A stretch of DNA of 29,571 bases, from the NCBI GenBank assembly GCA_910576995.1, contig CAJTLC010000026.1, positions 1 to 29,571 of the forward strand, read 5' to 3'. Made by a program: the position numbers and the translations under genes. Positions 15,578 through 23,176 of this stretch are shown here, piece after piece. Positions within the stretch are counted from its first letter, which is position 1, and each line of letters opens with the position of its first letter. The notes beneath the pieces are model-generated. The model was not told where the DNA came from, ran no database searches, and saw nothing but the letters and a program-made list of their open reading frames with translations. The stretch comes from an uncultured Ruminococcus sp. (GTDB taxonomy: Bacteria; Bacillota; Clostridia; Oscillospirales; Ruminococcaceae).

Positions 15578-15859
15578 ATGGTATTTCCAAGAAGAATTTA
15601 CGATCTGGGACTAAGCCACAAGGCAGTCTCGGTTTACTGTTATCTGGCAAATCGTGCGGACGAAAACGGCGAATGTTTTCCGGCTGTGCGCAGGATCGCA
15701 GAGGACTTGAAGTTCTCGAAAACAACGGTATACAGGGCGTTCAAAGAACTTGAAAAGCATGATTTGCTGGAGATAAATCATCGCTATCATTTTCTTGGCG
15801 GACAGCGCAGTTCGCTGTATAAAATCAAGGGAGAGATTGAGGTGAAGAAAGATGTTTAG
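15578..15859 (+). CDS. Winged helix-turn-helix protein
   Basis: A 93-aa protein consisting of one winged helix domain: LSHKAVSVYCYLANRADENGECFPAVRRIAEDLKFSKTTVYRAFKELEKHDLLEI, with the wing in the HRYHFLGGQRSSLYKI hairpin. This form is frequent in replication initiators and small regulators of mobile elements. AAGGAG is 9 nt upstream. It lies between the coupling protein gene and the TrbL-like gene and overlaps the latter by 8 bp, so it is made together with the channel. It may autoregulate the transfer operon; the target is unknown. Confidence 0.8.
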   Translation: MVFPRRIYDLGLSHKAVSVYCYLANRADENGECFPAVRRIAEDLKFSKTTVYRAFKELEKHDLLEINHRYHFLGGQRSSLYKIKGEIEVKKDV

Positions 15860-16781
15860 TTGGATAGGCGACGCCATCGACTGGATCGGCGACGGCATTT
15901 CAAGCCTTTGGGACAACACCATCGGCAATGTTACGGACGCTATCGGCGACTGGATTTGGGAAGCCATGTTTGAGTGGCTGTTCAATTTAATTTACGGAGC
16001 AATCGCAGATTTATTTGAGTTTATCAACAGCACAACGAGCGATGTATTTGCGATGTCATGGGTGCAGGCGTTTATTTCGCTGTTCCACAGCCTCGCTTGG
16101 ATGCTGTTTGTCTGCGGACTTATCGTGGCGGTATTCGATACGGCGATAGCCTACGAATCGGGGCAGGCAAACATAAAAGGAACTTGTTTAAACGTGCTGA
16201 AAGGCTTCATGGCGGCGAGTCTGGTGACGGTCGTGCCGCAAAGATTGTACTCGTTTTGTGTTGCCACGCAGGGCACGTTTACCCATGAACTGCTGGGTAA
16301 TTTTATCGGCGATGTGTCGGATTCCGTAGCAGATTCGGGGCTGAAAGTCATCATTGCTCTTGCCTCCGATGTATCGCTGTTCAGCTTATTTTTCATAATT
16401 TTATTCGGGTACTGCACCATAAAAGTTATATTCGCAAATATCAAAAGAGGCGGTATAATGCTGTGTCAGATAGCCGTCGGGAGCCTTTATTTATTCGGCG
16501 TTCCGAGGGGTTACACCGACGGATTTTACGGCTGGTGCAAGCAAGTTATTGCCACCTGTCTGACCGCATTTTTGCAGACCACTATCCTCTATCTCGGACT
16601 ATTAAGTTACACGCAGCACCCATTATTATCAATTGGAATCTGTTTGTCGGCAACGGAAGTGCCGAGGATTGCTCAGATGTTTGGACTCGATACAAGCGTG
16701 AGAGTGAATATGATGTCCGTCAGCCACACCGTCTCAATGGGCGCTAAGGCTGTCGGAATGCTGAAAGGAGCGGCTAAATGA
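15852..16781 (+). CDS. TrbL/VirB6-like polytopic channel protein
   Basis: A 309-aa membrane protein. The first 45 residues are an amphipathic Trp/Gly/Asp-rich stretch (FSWIGDAIDWIGDGISSLWD) like that in TrbL-type proteins of Gram-positive elements. At least five hydrophobic segments follow, at about 70-95, 115-135, 165-200, 205-220 and 230-260. The C-terminal SATEVPRIAQMFGLDTS phrase is shared, from memory, with the conjugal TrbL/CD1112-type family. It should form the inner-membrane part of the secretion channel. It overlaps the winged-helix gene by 8 bp and is followed by an 88-nt structured spacer. Confidence 0.85.
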   Translation: MFSWIGDAIDWIGDGISSLWDNTIGNVTDAIGDWIWEAMFEWLFNLIYGAIADLFEFINSTTSDVFAMSWVQAFISLFHSLAWMLFVCGLIVAVFDTAIAYESGQANIKGTCLNVLKGFMAASLVTVVPQRLYSFCVATQGTFTHELLGNFIGDVSDSVADSGLKVIIALASDVSLFSLFFIILFGYCTIKVIFANIKRGGIMLCQIAVGSLYLFGVPRGYTDGFYGWCKQVIATCLTAFLQTTILYLGLLSYTQHPLLSIGICLSATEVPRIAQMFGLDTSVRVNMMSVSHTVSMGAKAVGMLKGAAK

Positions 16782-16784
16782 AAA

Positions 16785-16867
16785 GCCCGGCAGCCCGGGC
16801 AGGCAATTCACGCTTTCACTCGCAAGCTCGTTTACTCTTTGCGAAAGTGACATCTGCTTTCGCGCAA
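16785..16867 (+). other. Structured spacer with alternative hairpins
   Basis: A GC-rich hairpin, GCCCGG (16785-16790) with CCGGGC (16795-16800), has no T run. Farther on, TTTGCGAAAGTGA (16838-16850) can pair either with TCACTCGCAAG upstream (16816-16826) or with CTTTCGCGCAA downstream (16857-16867), each with a 2-nt bulge. The downstream choice ends 9 nt before the GGAGGA of the VirB3-like gene. Confidence 0.4.
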
Positions 16868-16887
16868 GCATGAAATGGAGGAATTTA

Positions 16888-17154
16888 ATGAAAACGTATA
16901 TTTACCCCGAAAATTTAAGGGCTACAGTGAAGCTGTGGTTCTGGAATGTGAGGGATTTTATTATAATCTGCGGCGGAATAATTCTGTCGGTGATCGTGTT
17001 TGTGAACCTGTGGAACGTGCTGCCTATTGCGGCAACGGTCTGCTATGGATTCTTAAGTCTGAGGGTTGACGATACCGCAATTATGGACTATATTTTTAAC
17101 GCTGTGAAGTTTTTTGTGACCTCGCAGCAAGTTTATTCATGGAGGAAGTTGTAA
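16888..17154 (+). CDS. VirB3/PrgI-like small membrane protein
   Basis: An 88-aa protein; ATG 16888 is chosen over 16870 because GGAGGA lies 5 nt before it. After a short soluble start (MKTYIYPENLRATVKLWFWNVRDF) come two adjacent hydrophobic segments (IIICGGIILSVIVFVNLW and VLPIAATVCYGFLSL), then an amphipathic tail. Size, topology and position directly before the VirB4 genes fit the VirB3/PrgI family, which anchors VirB4 to the membrane in type IV systems. The stop is adjacent to the next start codon. Confidence 0.72.
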   Translation: MKTYIYPENLRATVKLWFWNVRDFIIICGGIILSVIVFVNLWNVLPIAATVCYGFLSLRVDDTAIMDYIFNAVKFFVTSQQVYSWRKL

Positions 17155-17155
17155 T

Positions 17156-17728
17156 ATGGCAAAGAAGAAAAACAGCGTTCAGAGTCTTATCGGCTTTGAA
17201 CGCTTTACCCGTTTCGGAGTGAAAACCGACAAGGCAGAGATAGCTTTTTTCAGCGTAGAACCGACCAATATTTCCGTACTTTCGGCGGCGAATATCGATA
17301 CGAAAATCCGATATTTGATGACTCTTTTAAGTACCGTCCCCGACCTTGAAATCATCGCTCTGGACTCCTGCGAATGTTTCGACAGCAACAAGATTTATGT
17401 TAAAGAAAGACTTGAAATCGAGGAAAACGAATCGGTCAGAAAGCTGCTGCAAGCCGACCACTCTTTCCTTGATGAGATACAATCGGAGATGTCTTCGGCA
17501 CGTCAATTTATGTTTGCGATACGCTTTCGCAGGGAAAAGGATGATCAGATTTTTAATGTCATAAATCGTGTGGACAAGGCGATCACGGAGCATGGATTTG
17601 CAGCGAGAAGAATGTCAAAATCCGAGATAAAAAGAATGCTTGCGCTGTACTTCGGCACGAGTATTTCGGGCGAGGAAATATCCGATATAGAAGGCGAAGA
17701 ATATATGGAGGTTACAAAAAATGTTTAA
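17156..17728 (+). CDS. Conjugation protein resembling the N-terminal domain of VirB4/TraC
   Basis: A 190-aa soluble protein with a strong start immediately after the VirB3-like gene. It has no membrane helix or nucleotide-binding motif. The pattern of strands and helices (TDKAEIAFFSVEPTNISVLSAANIDTKIRYLMTLLSTVPDLEIIALDS...MFAIRF) resembles the non-ATPase N-terminal domain that VirB4 and TraC proteins carry. Its stop overlaps the start of the VirB4-like ATPase by 8 bp, so the two may form a split VirB4. It is a regular member of such operons, though its exact role is unknown. Confidence 0.7.
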   Translation: MAKKKNSVQSLIGFERFTRFGVKTDKAEIAFFSVEPTNISVLSAANIDTKIRYLMTLLSTVPDLEIIALDSCECFDSNKIYVKERLEIEENESVRKLLQADHSFLDEIQSEMSSARQFMFAIRFRREKDDQIFNVINRVDKAITEHGFAARRMSKSEIKRMLALYFGTSISGEEISDIEGEEYMEVTKNV

Positions 17729-19547
17729 GAAAAAGGAACTGTCTGCGGCGCAGATCGAGGCTGTGGAAACAAAGGATTTTTTTGACAGGATCGTGCCGGG
17801 AATGATCAGATTTTATACCGATCATTACATCTGCGGCAACTTTTACAAGTCCTGCTGGGCGGTGACGGAGTACCCTCCCAACACCGAGGAAACCGCTATT
17901 TTGGCGCATTTAGCAGACAGAAACGGCGTGACGCTTCGTATTTACAACCGCCTTGTGACGAGCATGGAACAGCGTAAAATCGTTCAGCAGGCGATGAGAA
18001 AAAATCATATGATGACCACTACCAACGATGTCAACGAGAGCATCAAGGCTCAGGATAATATAAACGACGTTGTGGAACTTCTGTCGGAGCTTCGCAGGAA
18101 CAAAGAAAATCTGCTGCATACGGCTGTTTTTATCGAATTGAAAGCGGCTTCCGAGGACAAATTAAAGGAGCTGCAGGCGGATATTCAGATGGAACTTACA
18201 CGTTCCAAAATCAGCGTTGACAGGCTTCTGCTCCGCCAAAAGGAAGGATTTTTGTCTGTGCTTCCAACCGGAAATAATATGTTTGGAAGTCAGTTTGAAA
18301 GAGTGCTTCCGGCGAGTTCCGTGGCGAATATGTACCCCTTAAATTACTCAGGAAAGACCGATAAAAACGGCTTTTATCTCGGTCGTGACAAGTACGGCAG
18401 CAACGTTCTGGTGGACTTCGACAGGCGTACTGAGGACAAGACAAATTCAAATATTTTGATACTTGGCAACAGCGGTCAGGGCAAGTCCCACCTGATGAAG
18501 CTGCTGCTTTGCAATCAGCGTGAAGCGGGGAAATCGATCCTTTGTCTCGATCCCGAAGCCGAGTACCATGACCTCTGTTCCAATCTCGGCGGCACCTATA
18601 TCGACATGATGTCGGGCGAATTTATGATAAATCCGTTAGAGCCAAAAGCGTGGTCGTCTAACAATGATCTGTGTGACGCCGACTCTCCGGAAACGTTCAG
18701 AAAAGTTACAAGATTATCGCAGCACATCAGTTATTTAAAGGATTTTTTCAGAGCCTACAAGGACTTCAGCGACGCTGAAATCGACACCATAGAGATCATG
18801 CTGATGAAGCTGTACGCAAGATTTGACATCGATGATTCCACAGATTTTGACGGCTTAAAATCGAAAAAATATACGATAATGAGCGATCTTTACGAGCTGA
18901 TAGAAAAGGAATTCTTGTCCTTTGACAGCAGCAAAAAGCACCTATATACCGAGGAAATTTTGCAGAATATCTGTCTTGGACTGCACTCAATGTGCAAGGG
19001 AGCGGAAAGTAAGTATTTCAACGGACGCACTAATATCCGTGACGGAGAGTTTATCTGTTTTGGGGTAAAAGGCTTGATGGATACAAATAAAAGGCTCAAG
19101 GATACGCTGCTGTTCAACATTTTATCGTATATGTCAAATCAGCTTTTGGGACGTGGAAATACGGTTGCTGCCATAGACGAGATGTATTTATTTTTGACCA
19201 ATATGACGGCGATAGAATATATCAGAAACGGCATGAAGCGCGTGCGTAAAAAGGAGTCTTCTTTCATATTGGCTTCACAAAACCTTGAGGACTTTTTGCT
19301 GCCTGAGATCAAGGAATTTACCAAACCGCTGTTCAGTATTCCGAGCCACCATTTTCTGTTCAATCCCGGCAATATTTCGCCGACGGATTTTATTGACACC
19401 CTTCAGGTTGAGCAGTCGGAATACGGCTTGATAAAGTATCCGGAGCGCGGAACTTGTCTGTACCGCTGCGGTAACGAGAGGTATCTTTTACAGGTTCATG
19501 CGCCTGATTACAAGGTGAAATTGTTTGGAAAGGCAGGTGGTAGATAA
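17721..19547 (+). CDS. VirB4-like conjugation ATPase
   Basis: A 608-aa ATPase. The Walker A motif GNSGQGKSHL is at about residues 248-257, and Walker B with its catalytic Glu (VAAIDEMYLFL) is near 483. Between them are the DPEAEYHDLCSNLGGTYIDM phrase and the MKRVRKKESSFILASQNLEDF sensor region of VirB4/TraE proteins, close to the CD1110-type family. It should energise assembly of the channel and mating structure at the inner membrane. It overlaps the preceding gene by 8 bp, and the next start codon comes one base after its stop. GGAGG lies upstream of the ATG, within the preceding coding sequence. Confidence 0.95.
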   Translation: MFKKKELSAAQIEAVETKDFFDRIVPGMIRFYTDHYICGNFYKSCWAVTEYPPNTEETAILAHLADRNGVTLRIYNRLVTSMEQRKIVQQAMRKNHMMTTTNDVNESIKAQDNINDVVELLSELRRNKENLLHTAVFIELKAASEDKLKELQADIQMELTRSKISVDRLLLRQKEGFLSVLPTGNNMFGSQFERVLPASSVANMYPLNYSGKTDKNGFYLGRDKYGSNVLVDFDRRTEDKTNSNILILGNSGQGKSHLMKLLLCNQREAGKSILCLDPEAEYHDLCSNLGGTYIDMMSGEFMINPLEPKAWSSNNDLCDADSPETFRKVTRLSQHISYLKDFFRAYKDFSDAEIDTIEIMLMKLYARFDIDDSTDFDGLKSKKYTIMSDLYELIEKEFLSFDSSKKHLYTEEILQNICLGLHSMCKGAESKYFNGRTNIRDGEFICFGVKGLMDTNKRLKDTLLFNILSYMSNQLLGRGNTVAAIDEMYLFLTNMTAIEYIRNGMKRVRKKESSFILASQNLEDFLLPEIKEFTKPLFSIPSHHFLFNPGNISPTDFIDTLQVEQSEYGLIKYPERGTCLYRCGNERYLLQVHAPDYKVKLFGKAGGR

Positions 19548-19548
19548 A

Positions 19549-21024
19549 ATGTCGGCAGCAGTTGGTGCGGCTCTGAAGAAGATAGCCGCATTTATTCTTA
19601 GCGACAAGAAACTTCGGGGCAAAATTTTTGTGATAATCGGCAGCATAATTGCAGGAGTTCTGGGACTGCTCTGCCTTCCGGTTGTTGTGATTGCAAGCCT
19701 CGGAAACATGGAATTTAAGCCTCCCGAAATAGATAAAAGTATGTTTAACGAGTCGGCTTTTATTCAAAATCTGAGCAGCGATCAGCAGATAAAATTAACC
19801 AATTTGCAAAATCAGGGACAGGCTATCGAGGACGCTATGACGGTTAATGAATGCAAGAATCAAACCATAAAGGCGCAGCTCATATACCTATCTTTTTTTG
19901 ATGGTGTGCAGAATTTCAATGCGGAATCCTATGCAAAATTGTTTGCCATTTCGCCGGACGATAAGGCTCTGATCGATGCTATTAATTCCACTTACAGCCT
20001 TGAAATTAATTATGAAGATTTCATACGTTCATACACTTTTGTGATGAACACAACGATAAATCAGTATATGTTTTCGGATTCCAAAAGCAAAAATGCCGCC
20101 GATCTTGCGGCTTGGGCGGAGAATGCGTACCTCTCAGGATGGGGCTACAAGGACGGTTCTTTCGGCGACAGAGACGAGTCTGACAGGATAAGATATGCCG
20201 ACAGCGCAGGCTTGATATTGGGGTATCTCAGGTACGATCCGGAGCAGAAATCCTTTGCCAATGAGCCGAGCAGCCTGCATTTTACCTCCAAAGGCGGTCT
20301 TGACAAAATGCCCGACGAGGCAGGAAATATACTGTCCGACGGCACGAATTTCGGAGTGTATATTGGCGGCGGCGAAGTGGTTTTCGCATCGAAAGAATCA
20401 GGATGTGTAACAAAGGAAAAGGTTGCTGACGGGGCATGGAATTCGTGGACTTCAATCAGCGGAGCAGCGTATAACACCGCCATCAAATTCGATGAATTTG
20501 ACGAAAGTAGGAAAAATAACTTAGGACTGGTGCAGTGGGCAATTCAGGCTCACGAAGCAGGCTGGGGGTATATTTACGGCACTTACGGCAACGTTCTGAC
20601 GGAAAGTTTATTGCAGGACAGAGCCGCTGTTTTCGGCGGCGAAGTCACGGATTATATGGATTTCATTCGTCAGAATTGGATGGGAAAGCGCTGCGCCGAC
20701 TGTGTGGGGCTCATCAAAGGATACGGCTGGTACGACAGCGCAAGCGGCGAGATCAGGGTCGGAACTAACGGAATGATGGACGTGGGAGCGAACGGAATGT
20801 TTGCAAATGCTACCGTCAAAGGCACGATAGATACGATCCCCGAAGTCCCCGGACTTGCTGTTTGGCATGACGGTCACATCGGAATCTATATCGGAAACGG
20901 CGAGGTCATCGAAGCCATGAATACCCTCCGGGGAGTGACAAGAACACAGCTTGCAGGGCGTGAATGGACGTACTGGCTTCAAATTCCCTACATCAGTTAC
21001 GTTGAAGAAAAGGAGAAAAAATAA
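19549..21024 (+). CDS. Membrane-anchored tandem NlpC/P60 protein, first domain degenerate (CD1108-like)
   Basis: A 491-aa protein; ATG 19549 follows AGGTGG by 8 nt. One membrane helix (about residues 28-50, KIFVIIGSIIAGVLGLLCLPVVVIAS) is followed by a helical stalk to about 175, then two related NlpC/P60 domains. The second has Cys385 (RCADCVGLIKGYGWYD) and His443 (DGHIGIYIGNG), the catalytic pair. In the first the equivalent positions are Ser219 (RYADSAGLILGYLRYD) and Asn267 (GTNFGVYIGGG), so it cannot hydrolyse. The protein should open peptidoglycan at the transfer channel, and the inactive copy may bind wall peptides or hold the active domain in place. Its place after VirB4 matches the CD1108-type genes of clostridial conjugative elements. 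Confidence 0.88.
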   Translation: MSAAVGAALKKIAAFILSDKKLRGKIFVIIGSIIAGVLGLLCLPVVVIASLGNMEFKPPEIDKSMFNESAFIQNLSSDQQIKLTNLQNQGQAIEDAMTVNECKNQTIKAQLIYLSFFDGVQNFNAESYAKLFAISPDDKALIDAINSTYSLEINYEDFIRSYTFVMNTTINQYMFSDSKSKNAADLAAWAENAYLSGWGYKDGSFGDRDESDRIRYADSAGLILGYLRYDPEQKSFANEPSSLHFTSKGGLDKMPDEAGNILSDGTNFGVYIGGGEVVFASKESGCVTKEKVADGAWNSWTSISGAAYNTAIKFDEFDESRKNNLGLVQWAIQAHEAGWGYIYGTYGNVLTESLLQDRAAVFGGEVTDYMDFIRQNWMGKRCADCVGLIKGYGWYDSASGEIRVGTNGMMDVGANGMFANATVKGTIDTIPEVPGLAVWHDGHIGIYIGNGEVIEAMNTLRGVTRTQLAGREWTYWLQIPYISYVEEKEKK

Positions 21025-22173
21025 ATGAGAGTATATTTAAAAAATAACGGCTATGCAGTATCGGAAAAATTTCCGATGACGGTTTTTGAGATGGAGGACG
21101 TCCTCAATAAGCTTAAGCAAACGGAGTCTGTCGTGCGGTTTGAGATATCCGAATACGACAATATGAAGCTGCCTTCGAGCATATGCGGCAGAGATTTTTC
21201 AGCGGATATTTACCGCCTGAACCTGTTCGCAGAGCGATTGGAAAATCTGAATTCTTCGGAGATGACAGCGTTTAAAAGTCTGTTGACAGCCAAGCCCGAT
21301 TGTGATTTTGAGGATATGCTTCTAATGACCTATGGACTTGATTCCGTGATGGTTTATCCTTGTTCCGGCTGCCGTGAACTTGGGGAAACGGTCATTGAAA
21401 ATGAAATGATGCCGGAATTGGAAGGCTGTTCCGCTGAAATTCTTGCATTGCTTGACCCGGAGAAAGTTGGCAGCCTTATGCAAAAGCAGGACGGCGGCGT
21501 GTTTATTGACGGGCATTACTGCGTGACTTCCGGCTATGAACCGCCGGATATCAATATCAAAATCGGCAGACCTGAAAATTGTTTTTTCCGTCTGCTGATC
21601 GTGCCGGAGGAGGAAAAAATAGAACAGGCGCAATGGATTTCATTGCCCTATGAAACGGAAATTACTTCTGATTTTTGCAATGGGATATGTCTTGATTTTC
21701 AGTCGTCACTTCCGAATTTGAAGTTTGACGACACACATAAAATCGGCACATTAAACGAACTTGCAAAGTCGCTTTCGGAACTGTCTCACGATGATTTTGT
21801 GAAGCTGAAAGCGGTCATGGAAGCGGAAAATATTTGTGAAATTTCAAATACGCTGGACTGTATCGGCAGGCTTGATGAGTATGAATTTGACAGAAATATT
21901 CAAGATCAAAGCGAGTTTGGCAGGGCGTATCTGTCGAGAAATCTGCCTGTAAATTTCGATATTTCCATGCTTGAAAGTATGGATCTGTTTGATTTCGGAC
22001 AAGGGATTCTGAGCCATAATCATGGTGAAGTTACTTCATACGGAGCGATCTCCGGCAGAGGTCAGGAGCTTTATTCTGCGCTGACCGTTCAGCCGGAACA
22101 GCAGCTTGACGAGGATTTTGAAGAAGATATAGAGGAAGATTTTGAACCGGAAATGGGAGGGTTGAGCCTATGA
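21025..22173 (+). CDS. ArdA-like antirestriction protein (putative)
   Basis: A 382-aa acidic protein whose ATG directly abuts the stop of the NlpC/P60 gene, with AAGGAG 9 nt upstream. Residues 38-90 (VVRFEISEYDNMKLP...IYRLNLFAERLENLNSSEMTAFKSLL) follow the ArdA pattern of a 'DYxxP...LNxLAExLExL' unit. A second unit of the same kind starts near 225 (GTLNELAKSLSELSHDDFVKLKAV) and runs into FGRAYLSRNLPVNFD. The C-terminal 20 residues are mostly Asp/Glu. ArdA proteins imitate DNA and block type I restriction during entry, which would suit a transfer operon. The match is by pattern only; an element-specific unknown protein remains possible. Confidence 0.5.
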   Translation: MRVYLKNNGYAVSEKFPMTVFEMEDVLNKLKQTESVVRFEISEYDNMKLPSSICGRDFSADIYRLNLFAERLENLNSSEMTAFKSLLTAKPDCDFEDMLLMTYGLDSVMVYPCSGCRELGETVIENEMMPELEGCSAEILALLDPEKVGSLMQKQDGGVFIDGHYCVTSGYEPPDINIKIGRPENCFFRLLIVPEEEKIEQAQWISLPYETEITSDFCNGICLDFQSSLPNLKFDDTHKIGTLNELAKSLSELSHDDFVKLKAVMEAENICEISNTLDCIGRLDEYEFDRNIQDQSEFGRAYLSRNLPVNFDISMLESMDLFDFGQGILSHNHGEVTSYGAISGRGQELYSALTVQPEQQLDEDFEEDIEEDFEPEMGGLSL

Positions 22174-22406
22174 AAAAGTCGGTTACGGTGAGCGTAGAAG
22201 CGGAAAAATTAGCGGCTTTGGAAATGTATCTGGGGCAGAAAAATATGAAGCTTTCGGCAGAACTTGAAAAGTTTTCGGAACAGTTATATCAGAAGTATGT
22301 GCCGTCCAACGTCCGTGAATTTATTGAGCTGACGGCGGCTAAGAAGCCTCCGAAAAAGCCAAAAAATACTGCTTCTGCGGAAAATGAAAATCAATCCGGA
22401 CAGTAA
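22170..22406 (+). CDS. DUF6103-like small protein
   Basis: A 78-aa protein starting in the last codon of the previous gene (ATGA overlap). The sequence TVSVEAEKLAALEMYLGQKNMKLSAELEKFSEQLYQKYVPSNVREFIEL is a helical unit that I associate with the DUF6103 family of clostridial conjugative elements. The opening resembles a ribbon-helix-helix start, so DNA binding is possible. The tail is Lys/Pro-rich. It closes the transfer operon before the hairpin-rich spacer that precedes the mobilisation genes. Confidence 0.7.
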   Translation: MKKSVTVSVEAEKLAALEMYLGQKNMKLSAELEKFSEQLYQKYVPSNVREFIELTAAKKPPKKPKNTASAENENQSGQ

Positions 22407-22768
22407 CTCGCCGTGTTATGCGCCACAACGCTTCGTGTGGCGTTTTCGCAGCATGAGTGGGGTAAGTTTACCCTGAGAGCATTCGAGGGCAAATTCGGGG
22501 CGTTTTTCGCAGAGTTTGAAAATGAGCAGATCAGGTGGATTTCGGGAGGGTTTGAGGGGGAAATGGGCAGAGAGAAATGATTGCGAGTTAAAGTGTCGGG
22601 GTTGTAACCCCGACACAGCCACAGCGGACGGCAAAGCCGACCGCAATTTTGCGAGGTTTGTGAAGTTTTAAGCAAAGGGGTTGTAAATTCAGCCCTTTTC
22701 AAATTTCGGAGTTGTAATCGCAGAAAACAGCGTAGATAAGGCATTTTTAAGGAGTTGATGAGAGTAAA
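22407..22768 (+). other. Hairpin-rich 362-bp spacer, candidate oriT
   Basis: There is no gene here. In order: a hairpin CGCCACA/TGTGGCG (22421-22427/22436-22442) followed by four T, probably a weak terminator for the upstream operon; a perfect 11-bp-armed inverted repeat GTGTCGGGGTT/AACCCCGACAC with a 2-nt loop (22593-22616); GCGGACGGC/GCCGACCGC with one A-A mismatch and an AAA loop (22624-22644); and CGCAA/TTGCG (22642-22653). GTTGTAA occurs three times (22601, 22680 region, 22710 region). Position directly upstream of a MobC-like gene and the relaxase, together with the clustered inverted repeats, makes this the likely transfer origin. The nick site cannot be placed. Confidence 0.6.
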
Positions 22769-23173
22769 ATGAGTTTTCAGAATAAAATAAAATTTCCTCT
22801 GTGGGCATATCCAGAAACACTGAAAGATGTGGAGGTTCATTACAAAAATGACAATTGCAAATCCCAGAGTGAATTCATTGAAAAGGCCATAAAATTTTAT
22901 GTAGGTTACCTTGACGAAGAAAAAAGCGTGAATTACATTTCACCGATGATAACCGAAACGGTGAAAGCGCAGATCAAGGGTACGGAACAGCGACTTGCCC
23001 GTCTGATTTTTAAGGTTGCAGTTGAGCTTGGCAAGCTGTCCCACATGACTGCTGCGATGAACGATGTGGACGAAGAAACTTTAAAAAGTTTACACGCAAT
23101 GTGCGTGACGGAGGTCAGAAAAATCAATGGAATTATTGATTACGAGGACGCAGTTGAGTATCAGAAGGAGTAG
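22769..23173 (+). CDS. Relaxosome accessory protein (MobC/RHH-like)
   Basis: A 134-aa protein with AAGGAG upstream of its ATG. Residues 1-48 (FPLWAYPETLKDVEVHYKNDNCKSQSEFIEKAIKFYVGYL) fit a ribbon-helix-helix DNA-binding unit, and the rest is helical (EQRLARLIFKVAVELGKLSHMTAAMNDV). It stands between the candidate oriT and the relaxase, 3 nt before the latter, as relaxosome accessory genes do. It should bind oriT and help the relaxase to load. Confidence 0.72.
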   Translation: MSFQNKIKFPLWAYPETLKDVEVHYKNDNCKSQSEFIEKAIKFYVGYLDEEKSVNYISPMITETVKAQIKGTEQRLARLIFKVAVELGKLSHMTAAMNDVDEETLKSLHAMCVTEVRKINGIIDYEDAVEYQKE

Positions 23174-23176
23174 TAG

